Assembly (NCBI GenBank): GCA_021234155.1
Contig: JAJEKV010000003.1
Location: 6,696,413-6,760,412 of the forward strand
Direction of reading: 5' to 3'
DNA from: Isoetes taiwanensis
Taxonomy: Eukaryota > Streptophyta > Lycopodiopsida > Isoetales > Isoetaceae
DNA length: 64,000 bases
Below the pieces are notes generated by a model, which was not told the origin of the DNA, searched no databases, and was given only the letters and a program-made list of their open reading frames with translations. The position numbers and the translations under genes were made by a program. Numbering within the stretch: the first letter of the stretch is position 1; each line of letters starts with the position of its first letter. This document shows positions 22,050-34,026 of the stretch, piece after piece.

Positions 22050-22182
22050 GGCCGTAGGGTTCAAAAAATACCCGCAAAAACCCTTTGTTTGTCTGGTTCA
22101 ATTTAAAATTTGTCGGTCTAAATTTTGCGAGGACGAAAAAATTCTGGTGGAAAAGAATGTAGTTTAATGTAAAATTTAGTAT
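22050..22182 (+). repeat. Short dispersed repeat, copy 1 (partner at 62.8 kb)
   Basis: AACCCTTTGTTTGTCTGGT, then GGTCTAAATTTT and AGTTTAATGTAAAAT occur in the same order on the minus strand at 62,782-62,892. Divergence is moderate. It lies immediately upstream of the Cpn10 leader. A small MITE or SINE relic is likely; no ends are defined. Confidence 0.6.
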
Positions 22183-22964
22183 ATTTGTACCTTGTTATAA
22201 ATTAAATTCAGTATGTATTTTATATATGTAAAAAATCATCTAGTAGAGGTTAAAAAAAATTTGAACCCTGGATGGAACCAGCAAACCTGTGAGAGAGTGG
22301 ACCCAGCAACTGTTCGATGAAAAGTGTGCATCTTTGCGGATGGTTAGTCCTAGATTCAACCTCAAATATTGATAATCCAGGCTAGGAGCTCGAAAGGGTG
22401 TGGAATGTAATGGTCCTAGGTAGTTGGAGGCCAGTACTTGTATAGTATTTGTATAGAAGTACTAAATACATAGGAATGCATGCATCCATATTTGCATGTA
22501 TTTGAAAGAGTGCTTTTTGAAGCCTGGTGAGAAGTTTTGCAAGAGAGGGCTTTTGGAGTTTCGTAGATCTGAGGAGGACAGAGAAGGATTGCACTTCAGG
22601 GATTAGCTGAAGACTCTAGTATCTAATATGGCGTCAGTCAGAGTCTAATATGACATCAATCATTTTCCTCATGTGGGGATTTCCACTGATTTGAGATTGC
22701 TTAGGTTGCAATGATTATATTAATGATTATATTCAGGATGCTTTGATAAGAGTTCATGGCTATGTATTTTTGGGAAGTTGTGGTATAAGCTGGATTGGTT
22801 GCACTTATATTGTAACGTGCCCAATTAGTTGCCAAGAATGAAATCAATCTTGGATTTTGGATGCCTTTGTGATATAACTCATCTCAAGGAAAACTTGCAT
22901 GAATCAATGACCTTTTGCAAATATTATGAGAGCCTTAGGAGTGATCCAAATTGCTTTAGCTTGG
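22183..22964. other. No gene seen
   Basis: AT-rich with short frames only. The phrase CAAACCTGTGAGAG occurs at 22,039 and again at 22,284, suggesting a small local duplication. Confidence 0.4.
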
Positions 22965-23287
22965 GGGCATAAGCATGTTACAGGTGTCCACTTTTGGAAC
23001 CTACCAAAGTACCTACACTGGGTACTTCAGAAATGGGTATTGTTTTCTTGTTCTTCTTATTAACACCAATTCAAAAGATCAAAATGGAAACTAAAAGCGT
23101 GTTAATGTCAAAGGTCAAGATAAAGACAATAGTATTGGAGGTGAAAATGAATGAATCCAATTTAAAACTTATTAGTTATTAAGACATCATATAAGTATCC
23201 AGTACCCAGCGTTGGGTACATTTTTAGGTAGTTTTATGATCCCTAAATAATAATTTTTAAGGTACACTATAGCATGCTTATGCTCTT
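22965..23287. mobile_element. Probable TIR element (MITE), about 320 bp
   Basis: GGCATAAGCATGTTACAGG at the left end is mirrored by TATAGCATGCTTATGCTC at the right end, and inner phrases CTGGGTACTTC and AGTACCCAG also pair. The body is AT-rich, non-coding. TTG(G) flanks both sides but is too short to prove a target duplication. Confidence 0.5.
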
Positions 23288-24350
23288 GGATCCAAAATCA
23301 AAATCAAAATAGCCCAGCAATAACAAATTTGATAAAAACGGACAGATTTAAGGAATCAAAAGCATTGGAAGTCATCGGATTGGCCCTAAAATTGCCAGAA
23401 GAGGAGGGAATCAAGTAATTTATGAGGATTAGGCTAAAACAACTTGAAAAGGCCGAATTTGATTCTTAGCATCAAGATTTGAGAAGATCAAGGCAAAATG
23501 GAATGGATCAAGGCTTTCGGGTATAGCCCAAAAGATGGTCCAGAACTGAGGCAGTCGAAATCTGACTTGGAGACTTCTGGAAATGGGTAGTAGCCACATA
23601 TGGGCCGAAATTGCCTGATCTCAGCCTATTCATACAGATTCAGGTGTTTAAAAAGAGATAAAAACCCGTTCTGCTCGTCTGCAACGTTTTGGGTTTGGAC
23701 TTTGTTTTCTTTCCTGTTCTGCTTTGTTTAAAGTGGCCTTTGGTACAAGAATTTGGACCTCAAATTCTTGAATGGCCCAGAGTTGGTCTTGACAAATAGG
23801 CTTTTGATTCTTTTTTACATGATCCTTATGGTCAGCAGCGGCCTTCTTTTGCTCCTCTTCAGTCTCCAGTTCAGTCCACAGTTGATGTCTCTCATGTCTT
23901 ATCTTCCCCTATCATTTCATCTACTTCCACTGCTATCGCTATTCCTTCTTCCCTGAGTTCCTCTATAGTACAGACATTTGCGCTTGTTGTTTCTCTTGAC
24001 TCTCATATTGATGATACTATTTATATATCTTCTCATTTAGATCGGATATCTGAGGTTAGCATGTCTGATAGCCTCATTGTTCAGTGTACTAAAGAGCCTT
24101 AGCAGAGGATTAATTTGAAGAAGACTAAAAGAAAAAAGTCAGTTACAAATTCATATGCTAAAATACATTGCAGGACACCACATCTAGATTAGTTAAAAAC
24201 TATGCAAGGTTCTCCAACGAGTTAGACTTGGCATACAAATCATAAGCGCATTGGAAATTTAACCTTCCAAATTAAAATGATTTTCCTTGATGTGAGAATG
24301 AATCTCTCTAGCTTGTGCAGGGAAGGTTGTTGCAGTATATGCCTTAAAGA
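23288..24350 (+). other. Degenerate Ser/Thr-rich frame, possibly LINE ORF1 remnant
   Basis: From about 23,830 a broken frame reads SPIISSTSTAIAIPSSLSS, then an acidic stretch and a basic NLKKTKRKKS end. The composition resembles the 3' part of LINE ORF1 at 45.4-46.2 kb (Ser/Pro/Thr-rich, then a basic tail). There is no alignment strong enough to prove descent. The first 500 bp hold nothing recognisable. Confidence 0.25.
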
Positions 24351-24960
24351 ATCATTTTGTATTACCAAAAAATTTTTTTGCAGCTCTTGCAAAAAAGAAC
24401 CTTCATCACCTCTTTGCCTCTACTTCATTTCAAGGCACCGTTCCCTGTGTTAGTCCTGTGCCCCCTGGTACAGGACTATTCATGCATACGACGGACCAAG
24501 TCAAGGCCAAGGATCTACAGTCAGGCACAGGTCAGTCGTCAAAGGCCCAGCAGAAGACCAAGCAGACCACGCAGACAAAGACCACGCCTGGCGTCAAGAG
24601 GAGGCGCTCAGACAAGTGACGGCCCGTCACCGCCCGCGTCAGCGTCAGCGTGGTTTCAGGCACTTCAAGAGGCACCGCCAGCATTCCTGCAAACCAGGCC
24701 TCCTTCCAGGAGTCGGCACCGAAATCAGTTAGAGTGTCTATATTGGGCCAAAGGCCATTGTACTATATATATGAGTAGAGCTAGCACATGAGTTTTTAGA
24801 TGAGTTTTGAGTCTTGTCTCACTTCAGTTTTCTCTCGATTGCGAGAGCTCATGTATCTTCATTGACATCAACGAAGTTGTTCTCTTTATTGTGATCACAT
24901 TGTTCTCTTTTTGCTTTCTGTTCTTTTTCCTTGTTCTTTTTGCAAATCCCGCGTGACATA
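24351..24960. other. Possible LTR-like segment
   Basis: The segment has a GC-rich repetitive part (GACC/CAGA-rich, 24,500-24,720), a CTATATATATGAGTAG TATA-type site at 24,762 and a T/C-rich downstream stretch, an arrangement often seen in plant LTRs. A short hairpin (TAGTCCTGTGCC with GGTACAGGACTA) is at 24,450-24,480. The 144-codon frame here is Arg-rich and probably not a protein. No second LTR is visible. Confidence 0.25.
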
Positions 24961-27100
24961 GCTCCCCGGATTCTCCTGTTAGATCCAAGGGTCCTCACAG
25001 AGGGCTGTCTTGCAGGAGTTCCCGAACCCAGACCCCAAACACCCTGGTAAAGGTCCATGTAGTTATTCTGATCTGTTTGTCTAGATGATATTTAGTTTTT
25101 TCAGCATGGCAATCTTTTTTGGATTGCAGAGTTTTGTGATCTAAATTTGAGCCATGGAAGAAAGGTACCAGCCAAAGAAAAGAAGCTTTTTTCTCCATAC
25201 AAATATTTGACCAACAAATCTATGAAGTCATATAAAGTAGAATGAACCTGGCTATGACTGCTCTTTCATATAAATTGATTTTTTTTAACATCAAGCTTCG
25301 CACCACTCATCTATCAAGGAATTCCCTGATTTATATCTAGGGACATCTGCATATTTATGTATTTGCACCAATTTCCATCCATTCATATCATGTTTGTCCA
25401 TTCCATTTTATCTAATGGATTGCAAAAAATTAGGCCCTAGAAAAATTACTAACCTTTGAACATACGTTCAATTCGTAATATAGGACCAATGAATGAACAA
25501 CTAATGAACTTTCAAGCATTCGATGGACTAAGATTTTTTGCATTCGTTGCATAGAGGGCGAAAGACATATTGCAGATTCTTTTTTTTTTTTTTTTTTTTT
25601 TTTCATTGGCATCTGCAACAACAATCAGGCAGATATTCGCACGAAGATTCATATATTTTCTATGGCAATTTTGCTGTGAGATGAATTGGCTTTTACATGC
25701 TTTAAGATTCATGTCTCCCCACAACAGGGTCCTCTCTGTGTGATTCTAGGTTATATGTCTATTACTTTGATACTCATCCCAGGCATCCGATTGCTTTTGG
25801 AAAGGTTCGATTGCTTTTAGAAAGGTTCTTTTTAGATTCTAAGATGAAGATTTCTTAATTTCAACAAGCAAATAAACATAATAGCTCCAATCCACTACGT
25901 AATTTAAGGAACGAAGCATGTAAATGGTGGAAAATAAGTATGATTGCAGTGTTCTTTGTGGCAGCATATATGGAACAAAATGTACACAGACTTTGCTACA
26001 AATATGTTCCAAAGTCATTTCCGCCAAGTATTTGATTTTTAAGGACCTATTGGAATTTCCATTTAATGATACAGGTGAATTTATGTTTGCGCATGATATT
26101 GTAGCATTTTCTATCTCTTTAAGGTTAGCTGGTTTCTCCATCTCTTTTGACGTCATCTGGTCTTAGTCTAAATTTTGCTTTTATTTCTACTTTGTTTTCC
26201 AGGAATTTGTCTATCACAAAGAGATATTCAAGATCTGCAGATACACTGACGTTTTAGAACAACCTCAAAACAATGCATTATGTTCTCATTTGTTAAAGAT
26301 AATTGATTATGACTTATGAAAGAGAATGGATTAGTTGAATAAGCGGTGGATGCTTCTTACGCTACTCGCAATTTAAGATGTCAAGGACTATTCTATAGGG
26401 GATTCAAGACATTCAATAAAGAACATTGCGTGAGGAACTTTTTCTCTTCAGTTACTGCCTATACAAAAGGTGACATACAGTATGGGAATCTGAGAAAATG
26501 TTGTGATTTAAAACCACCTATTTATTTCTAAACATGGTGTGGGGCTACTCATACATTTATGCATGTTCTTTTGAGTTGAATATTCTAGAAAGGATTGTTG
26601 AAATTACTCACTACAATTGAGGTTATATACACTTATTTATTGAGATAAAGGAGCACCTCTAGAAAAACTCCTTCAAACGAAAAGTTTATGAATTTACATG
26701 TTAGAGGCAGAAGAAAAATGAGTATGGCATGTCCTTCAATAATGAAAGGAAATGGGAAGAAAGCATATTGAGAAAAGGTTTGAAATATGGTTATAGCGTG
26801 CAATTTTCATCCCATAAGTTTTGAAATCACAGCTTTAATCTTTGATTCTTAATGCCTACACACGATAGACTATTAAGCAGGGAGTGTGATAATGAATTTC
26901 AACCAACAAGTTTTTGAATCTAATGTTTAAATCTAATGTTTGTAAAATCCTTAAGAGACAAATGCTTTGGAAAGGGAAATACTGTGTAAGTCTCACTATA
27001 CACAATCCACCCCCTTGATTACTTTTTGAACTTATGCACGATGAAAAGTCCAGCAACGCTGGGCACTTTTTCTAGTATATTTATGTATATACCTATTTAC
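24961..27100. other. No gene seen; poly(T) tract
   Basis: No supported gene. A 23-base poly(T) run (25,581-25,603) could be the tail of a minus-strand retroposon but nothing recognisable precedes it. Confidence 0.4.
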
Positions 27101-27179
27101 TGTTTATATTAGATTTAGTTAATTACCACATGAAAAGTACTACCATAGAATACATACCACACATGCACACATTCTTCAG

Positions 27180-27980
27180 GGCATAAATAGCAACACAGGG
27201 TCTGGTTTGCAGACAACCCTTTATTTGGCATCCAAGTCCTTGATCCCTTGATGGCAAGATCTGGAGAGGCACGATTGGGATATCGGCTTCTTGATCCTGA
27301 AAATATTGACTCCATCACATGCCAGATGAGTCATGAAGATCTGGCCAGAGCTCAATAGAGGGGTGTTATGCTGGAGGACTGGCTTACTATAGTCGTCAGA
27401 ATCCTAGAAGGGATTCTTCTGATCTCTACAAGGTTGTGATCTTCCTGGAGTGGATTCCTGAGCATGGGAGATATGAAATCGAAAGGATAGGAGGGCATCC
27501 TGCTCATGATGAATAATATTGCTTTTGCATGACTTCTACTACAATGCCATTTCATTACTATATGCAATATGTATTTGTTTTGTTCCTAGAGTGTTGTATT
27601 ACTATCTTGAAGCAAGATCTAGTTATACATGTGTATATTATTGACAAGGTAGTGCATCAATGTATTTATGTCAGTGCAGAAAAATAGTAAAGTATTTTAT
27701 GTATTGAAATGCTATAGTAAATGCAAGTGGATTGAATTATTGCACGCATATATACCTCTCTAAGAAATTTTCTTGGCCAAGCCAAGAAAGTACCCAATGA
27801 TTTTCCTAATGTCTCTGCTCCTGCATGTGTTCTTGGTAGTGGATGAGTTTCAAGAAAGCAGTCTATAACTTTGATTCGAATGTAACCAGGACCCAGGGGA
27901 ACTCTATGGCATGATGTATTCGGCTCTATGTTATCAACAATCCCCTTGCCAATAACATCTTTGCTATTTTCTGCTAACAC
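27180..27980. pseudogene. Transposon protein fragments (one DUF8039-like)
   Basis: On the minus strand 27,975-27,755 encodes DVIGKGIVDNIEPN, VPLGPGYIRIKVIDC, then LPRTHAGAETLGKSLGTFLAWP. The pattern of a small beta-rich domain followed by a TLGxxxGxFxxWP ending matches the domain annotated as DUF8039 beside plant CACTA/Ptta transposases. Residues are seen directly; the family is from memory. On the plus strand 27,185-27,350 is an unrelated short frame (GEARLGYRLLDPENIDS) ended by a stop, which I do not recognise. Confidence 0.4.
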
Positions 27981-29250
27981 GCAGCATGCTTCTCCAATTT
28001 ACAATCTCAACTATGTAGATTCCTTCTGTTTTTTATGAACCTGCAAACCTGTATTAATTAACGTGGAGTAGCCAATAAAGGGCGCTTGATTCAATTATGT
28101 TGACACAGTAGCTGAGATGTGGATGCTTGATCTAGAGCTTCAGCTCTTGGCGACACCCAAATTTGCTATTGAAGGCACAGGGTTCTTGTGTTTCTTTAGG
28201 CGCCAAAAGGAAAACACAAAATTCTGTGAAGTAAACGAGCCAAGAATGCTATAATTAACAGGCCAATTAAAAAAAGATAGTTAGTACAATCGAATGATAA
28301 AGGTAGTTGGGGGAAAGGGATCGTCGCGTGCGGGATAAACACTTTTAAATTTTAAATAAACTTTTTAATGCCGGTCTTAGAGCTAATATTTTCTTGGCGG
28401 GCGGGCTAAAAATATCTTTTATATATATACGCACCTAAATAGCCTACTTTGTTTTAACGGCGTACATCCGCCATTAATAACTGTAATATACCAAATGAAC
28501 CCAAATTAATCGAAATCGAACCATCTCTTTTCCTTCTTACACCAAATGTTCTCGAGCGCCTTCCTATTCCTATTCCGACAGTGAATCCTATTTCTTGAGT
28601 GATCTTCCTATTTCGACAGTGATCTCGCCCGGTTCTTCAAATTTCCTAATCTTAGGTCGCTTTTCGGCCTGCCTGCAAAAAACCCTGAGTGATTTTAGGG
28701 ACCTCAGCTCCTGATACGGTTTTCAAGCTTCCTGATACAGATTCCGGATGTTTTCTAAGCATTTCGACTTTAATGGCTACTACAAGTTAGTGATTTCATT
28801 TTTTCTGAGTCTAATCTTTTTCTTTCTAATGTTTTCTTTAGATTAGATCAGGTTTTCGCAATGATCTTTCTTAATTTAAAGAATGCATTTCTTAAAATGG
28901 AATGGCTCTGCTGTTATGTTTGAAAATTAGCACACTACGTTGTTATGTTTAGATTTTAAATCACACAAACCTAAGTTGCACATTTAAAAAAGCATAGATA
29001 CAGAGGAATAACCAAAATAAAATAGGATGAATCAGATCTTGGATTCTCCCTATTTTTGTTTTGTAAAATTCAATGCAGCTTTGCTCTTATAGTGTTGTAG
29101 TTTAGTTTTGTGTAACTTAAGATTATCTGGTGAAAGAAAGATGTATGATACTATGTCAATTGCATATATCATTTCCTGCATAGGTTCCATGCAGGTATAG
29201 CACTGTATTAGTATTATACTAATTGTAGGTCATTGATAATACTGTGTTAT
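27981..29250. other. No gene seen; possible 5' leader region
   Basis: No supported coding frame. 28,500-28,790 is C/T-rich and ends with an ATG followed by five codons (28,774), which could be the leader of an unrecognised gene. The region otherwise looks like intron or intergenic DNA. Confidence 0.3.
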
Positions 29251-29252
29251 AA

Positions 29253-29592
29253 TTCGCGCGTAGCGTGAGTCGAAGGACACCCCCTCATCGTTATATAGTA
29301 AGCAACATTGAATTCGTGCCTAGCACGAGCTTAGCAAAGCCTAATGCATTCTATGTTTCATATAGAGGTACGTGTAGCTTTGGGGCGAAGACTGAAGACG
29401 AGTTGTGCTACATAATAAGTCTTCAAGCTTTTCCTCAAAGCTTCTCGCGCTAAGCGCGAGAAGTGGCACGTATAGCTCAAAAGATACATAGAATTCATCA
29501 AAATATGTTAAGCTCGCGCTATACATGAGAAATCCAGATTCGAGCTTTCTAAAAGTTAAAAAGAGTGGAATGCCCTCCGACTCGTGCTACGC
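29253..29592. repeat. Cluster of short related palindromes
   Basis: At least five imperfect or perfect palindromes of the form TCGYGC-TA-GCRCGA lie within 340 bp: 29,253-29,270, 29,313-29,329, 29,441-29,463 (perfect, 11-bp arms around one A: CTTCTCGCGCT / AGCGCGAGAAG), about 29,512-29,528 and 29,579-29,592. Half-motifs such as ACGTGTAGC and GTGCTAC lie between. The surrounding DNA is AT-rich and these CpG-rich strings stand out. Confidence 0.7.
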
Positions 29593-29714
29593 ACAAATCA
29601 TTAGCCATTTCCCTCACACTTACCTCTTTTTTTAATCTTTTTTAGTTACTTTGTTGTGCTTAGAGTGATACGTGGGTGCTTGATGTATATTTATTAGACT
29701 CATAATATATAGAA

Positions 29715-30319
29715 ATGGCTAACATGAATATTCCTTGTGCAGCTCGCAAGAGATCATTGGTTATAGAAACTAGTGGACCAACAGCGCCATCAAAGAGACA
29801 CAAGAAGGATCCCAAAAAAGTAGTGCAAGAGACCGAGGATATAGATCGAACTCTGAGCATCAAGCTGATTTATGATGGCGGATTGATAACATGTGAGCTC
29901 AGTCAGGATTTGCCAGAGACAGTTCTGCCCGAAGGAGCTGAATGGTATGTAATGGTGAGCGGGGCAAGCTCAAAGTATGATGTAGTCCTGCTATCAAGAG
30001 AGAACGAGGAGCGGGCCTTCAACTCATGCGAGGAGTTGGACAACCGTATTTGTGTCTTCATAGTAGAGAAGACAGTGAAGAAAAACCTGAATATAAATAC
30101 AATGCAGACATAGACGGATTCAGGGCAAACAAGTCAGCAGGCAATGTGTATGGCTGGCCTCTAGAAGGTTCGATCCATACATTTCAGTCTGTCTGTGAAG
30201 GAGTTTCAGCAGTCAGAAGAAGCTTGCAAAAGAAACCATCATCAAGCTTTTACATATCAGGTTTTGATGGCAGTGGCAGTCCATTGGAGTCAGAATCTTT
30301 GGCACTTATCACTTTATAA
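29715..30319 (+). CDS. Unrecognised protein, probably broken
   Basis: A 132-codon frame (29,715-30,113) starts MANMNIPCAARKR and has a basic stretch (SKRHKKDPKK) of nuclear-localisation type, then an acidic and hydrophobic fold-like segment (DRTLSIKLIYDGG, EGAEWYVMVSG). It stops, while a second frame (30,026-30,319) continues with similar composition (NVYGWPLEGS, SFYISGFDGSGSPLESES). This looks like one coding sequence split by a frameshift or an unrecognised intron near 30,090. I cannot name a family. Confidence 0.35.
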
Positions 30320-30384
30320 CAATGAAGGTTTGTGTCCTTCGAAGTTTTGCATACAATAATTCCCCTAGCAAGTTTCTGGCTGTC

Positions 30385-31100
30385 TCAGCCAAGGTATTTC
30401 TTGAGCTTGATATTCACTGTGGCTGGATTGGTAAGATTGCTCGCATCAACTGTGAAAACACATTGAATATGCAAGTGGCTCAACTCAGAGCCACGTTCCT
30501 GGTTGACCACCGCATTCTTTATCCAAAAACTTGCAGATACATATAATGCCTCCCAAACATCCAAACCACCTACACTAACCGTCACACTCACATCAAGAGA
30601 GGAAGACTCATCTAGAACTTGCCCACAACTCATCCTTGGCCTCTTGTTTAACCACCACCTTCTTGGTCCACCGAGGTTTCTTCGCTGCAAAGTTCTGCTT
30701 CCCTGGCCCTTTGTCTTCAAACAAATGTAATGCTTCCACAAATCGCCATCCATCATTCTCGCATACTTTCTCCCCACTTCCTTTCTCGACTCTGGGTTGC
30801 ATCTGACACAAGAGGTTCTAGGTGCTCCACAAACGTGCTACCATGAAAATTAAACTCAAAGCCTTCCCATAGAGCCTTGCACTCTGTTCCCGACACCCCC
30901 TGGCTAGCCTTCTCAAAAACATGACAACAACATGACAACAAAGATTTTCAAGGGAAATGAGATACCTGTGGGAGGCCCAGAGGTCGTTGCCATCACTACC
31001 AGATGCTCTACAAGAGGGGAATTTATACACAATAGATGCTCTACAAGAGGGGAATTTATACACAATAGACACTGCAGATAAGAAAACAAGCAATCTCGGT
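30385..31100 (-). other. Unrecognised minus-strand frames; 33-bp tandem duplication
   Basis: Minus frames at 30,811-30,608 (FVEALHLFEDKGPGKQNF, KKPRWTKKVVVKQEAKDEL) and 30,777-30,385 (SLDVSVTVSVGGLDVWEAL) have protein-like composition but overlap and are not joined by obvious splice sites. They may be a pseudogene or captured coding DNA. At 31,003-31,068 a 33-bp unit (GATGCTCTACAAGAGG) is repeated exactly twice. Confidence 0.3.
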
Positions 31101-31326
31101 CTGGAACATCATGTGAGCAACCATTGCAATCCTGGGCACTACGGCAATATGCTCAGCCACATGCCACAGCTCACGAGGGTAGATGCATGAATCGCAGAGA
31201 CCCTAATGGCCATAGCCAAAAAAGGAAGAAACCCTACTTTCCAAAATGTTGCTATATCAAACCATTGACCAACAAGCCATAAAAAAGTAAGAGGTTAAAA
31301 AAGTTAGAAATCGTCTACCTTGAGCT

Positions 31327-31600
31327 TGCACGCCATTGTGGCACATAGTTGATAGTTGAGGCGCCTCACATGTAAATTTTTAGGCATTCACATGAACTAA
31401 ATCTGAGATGGCCAGTAACTAAATCTGTGATGGCCAGTTTGACGTCTGACACCGTCCCCGAACTGCTGGAGTAGTTCACACCTGAGCGTCTCCAACGTCT
31501 GGCAAGTTTTGCCGCTGACATGTGAGGCGTCCCTAATAGGCCTAACGGAGCACGCCATTGTGGCACATCGTTGAGTAATAATGGCAAGTAGATCGAACTA
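31327..31600. repeat. Short direct and inverted repeats
   Basis: GCACGCCATTGTGGCACAT occurs at about 31,328 and 31,551, and GGCGCCTCACATGT (31,359) is inverted as ACATGTGAGGCGTCC (31,519). A 21-bp repeat (ACTAAATCTGNGATGGCCAGT) is at 31,395-31,440. This could be a small transposable element; ends not defined. Confidence 0.45.
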
Positions 31601-32015
31601 TAAGACGGAAAGGGCATATTTGGGCGCCAAAATATTTTAGGAAAATTAACAAAATTCAGCTCCATCGTTTTAAAATTTATTAATTGATTGCAAGTGTGTT
31701 AATGGCTTTCTATTATGCTGCAAAATGCATGCTACGAAGGAAATTCGTAGCTGAGAAAATGAGTCCTCCTACCCTCCTCTCTTTTAGTTTCTTTCCCTCT
31801 GATTTCCAATTTTGTAGGTTGCACGCGATAGATCTAATTTATTTCTTTGACATAACTTTCTCTTAATTACAGAATGTCAGAAGCATCCTCAGCAATAAGC
31901 ACCAAATCCAGAAAACAAATCCATTAAGAAGTAACACCAAATCCATCCATTAAGATGTAGAATACTACATAGAAACAGATCTGAACTTAATCAGAAACAA
32001 CAAGATAGAAAAAGG

Positions 32016-34026
32016 CAAGCCAGAGCATTAAGAACTGGATAAAGCCTCAAAATAAATAGATAAAGGACCAAAAAGAAACTGGAGATCAGGCTTCTTGGAG
32101 TTGAGCGACCTTAGTGATATAATCTTTCATGGCATCATCGGTAGATTTACCCTCTAAGGCCTTCCAGGCGTCCCATTTAGCCTTACCTTTAAGATCGAAC
32201 ATACCAGGGCGGCTAGTATTGACATTGCCGACGGTGGCCTGCTTGTAGAGGCCGTAAAGAACGAGCTTATCTTGATCCGTGGTGGCCGCCGGAAGCTTGA
32301 GGGCGTCCTCTGCGGCCTGCTTGAAATCTTCTTCCAGCCCCATTCTTCTGCAGATCCGGCGAAAAGCTTCAACTACAGAGGAGATTGCGCACTATGCAGC
32401 GCCCCTGTTCCCTCTTTAAAAAAGTCCCAAACAGGTTTTCTATTATTATTTCCACGTCGCCTTTTATTCAGATTTTTGGCTCCTTGCGGTTGCGGTGGAG
32501 CCTTTTCCAATGGTCGTAATCGCGCCTCTTTTTGTTGTGTGCAAGTTTTTCCAAACAATTATTTCACAGCACCCTTGAAAAATGGATTACATTTTTATTT
32601 TTTCTTTTTCTTTTTTGCGGTAAGAATATACTATATTAATAGATAGTATAATATAAAAGTGTACAAGTCTCCAAACATTTTACAAGACCCTTCAAACTGG
32701 ACCATATTTTCTTTTCTGTTTTTTTTTTCCAAGATAACAGTATACTATATTTTATAGTAATATATTGTGTTTATTGGGAGTCCCTTAGTGAGAAAACATA
32801 TACATCATATTCTAAATCTCCACCTATCTGGAATTTCTGTATTTTGATGCATGTAGCTGAAGTTAGGTGCTTTTTTAAGGTAAGCGTATACCATATTAAT
32901 AATAGATAGATAGTATAATATACACTGTACAAGTCTCCAAACATTTTGTCAGACCCTTTAAAATGGACCATATTTTTTTCTGTTTTTTTTTTCCAAGATA
33001 AGAGTATAATATATTTATATAATATATCGTGTACATTGAGAGTCCCCTGAGTAAGGAAACATATACATCATATCCTAACTCTCCACCTATCTGCAATTTC
33101 CATATTTTGATGCATGTAGCTGAAGTTAGGTGCTTCTCTTAAATGCATAAATAATCCAACACTCCAACTCTCAAGTTAGATTTGATACACTATTGTTTGA
33201 GCTCAACAAACAAAAGTTGAAGTTAGGTGTCCCATGTCCCGCTATGGTCTCAGTGAGTGGACGTAAAAAGCCCATCTATATATCTCTCTATGTTCAATGT
33301 ATAAATAATCCAATACATAACTCTCAAGTTAAATTTGATACACCATTATTTGAGCCCAACAAACAAATCCAATCAATTAATGACTGATAAATATCCCTTC
33401 CTATGAAAAGCATCTTCCATCTAACTATCTCAATATCGATGGTGAAATTAAGGCCTTCAGCAAATATAATATCCCGGAAATGGATATTTTGCTATCGTGT
33501 CTTGTATGCAACATATCTTGGTATGACTAGGGTTTTTAACTGTTTTAGTAGACGTTTTGGATTTTTGGGTTTACCTTAAGTGCACTGTGCATCATACATG
33601 GAGATTACTTTATGTGAAGACGAACAAAGCTCTATCAAATTTTTTGAAATACACTCCCCTAATATGGACCATCAATTTTTATACAGTAAGGGTGCATTGG
33701 CTAGGTAACAAACTTGCACCATTGAGCTACCAGCCTAATGGAAGTGTTATGAATCAGGTGCCAGGGAAATGCATTGATATTTGAAAGGAAAATATTTTAG
33801 CCATGCACATTTTCATTTTTTTGTTCCTTTGAAACCATGACTTCCGACTTGGATGGGAAAAGAATTGTCCCTTTAGCCTTGAGATTCCCATGGTGCCAAT
33901 GTTTTCTTCTAGTAGTAGGCACACTTGCCTACACCATTAAGTATAATTGTTCAAAACCTTATAGTATCTCACCATTCTCGTTATACAACATATCCAACTT
34001 GTGGGAGCATACACCACAAATGAGGA
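32016..34026. repeat. Segmental duplicate Q (ACBP segment), copy 1
   Basis: Begins CAAGCCAGAGCATTAAGAAC and ends GGGAGCATACACCACAAATG plus AGGA. The same sequence forms 38,888-40,667 and continues at 50,825-51,395 after the LINE. Inside, a ~255-bp unit (from GTAAGAATATACTATATTAA to GAAGTTAGGTGC) is itself tandemly duplicated (about 32,620-32,877 and 32,878-33,133); both copies of Q have this, so it is older. Copy 2 contains about 355 bp (40,255-40,613) that copy 1 lacks. Confidence 0.9.
32086..32343 (-). CDS. ACBP: Acyl-CoA-binding protein, 85 aa, copy 1
   Basis: An intact, intronless ORF starting at the ATG at 32,343. The protein is a single ACBP domain of the usual 85-90 residue size. It begins MGLEEDFKQAAEDAL, has the acyl-CoA-binding signature LYGLYKQATVG, then NTSRPGMF and KWDAWKALEGKS, and ends in the last helix, MKDYITKVAQLQEA. 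These cytosolic proteins bind long-chain acyl-CoA esters and shuttle them between plastid-derived pools and the ER. Plant genes of this class usually contain introns, so an uninterrupted frame suggests an origin by retrocopying, although no poly(A) remnant is visible. Copy 2 differs at four residues. Confidence 0.92.
   Translation of the reverse strand: MGLEEDFKQAAEDALKLPAATTDQDKLVLYGLYKQATVGNVNTSRPGMFDLKGKAKWDAWKALEGKSTDDAMKDYITKVAQLQEA

Noticed and set aside
24357-24791. 144-codon Arg-rich frame
   Set aside because: Composition follows a GC-rich repetitive stretch next to LTR-like signals; no motif, no homologue recognised.
33690-33760. SINE on the minus strand (GGTAGCTCAATGGTGCAAG)
   Set aside because: An A-box-like string is present, also in the second duplicate, but no B box follows at a suitable distance.
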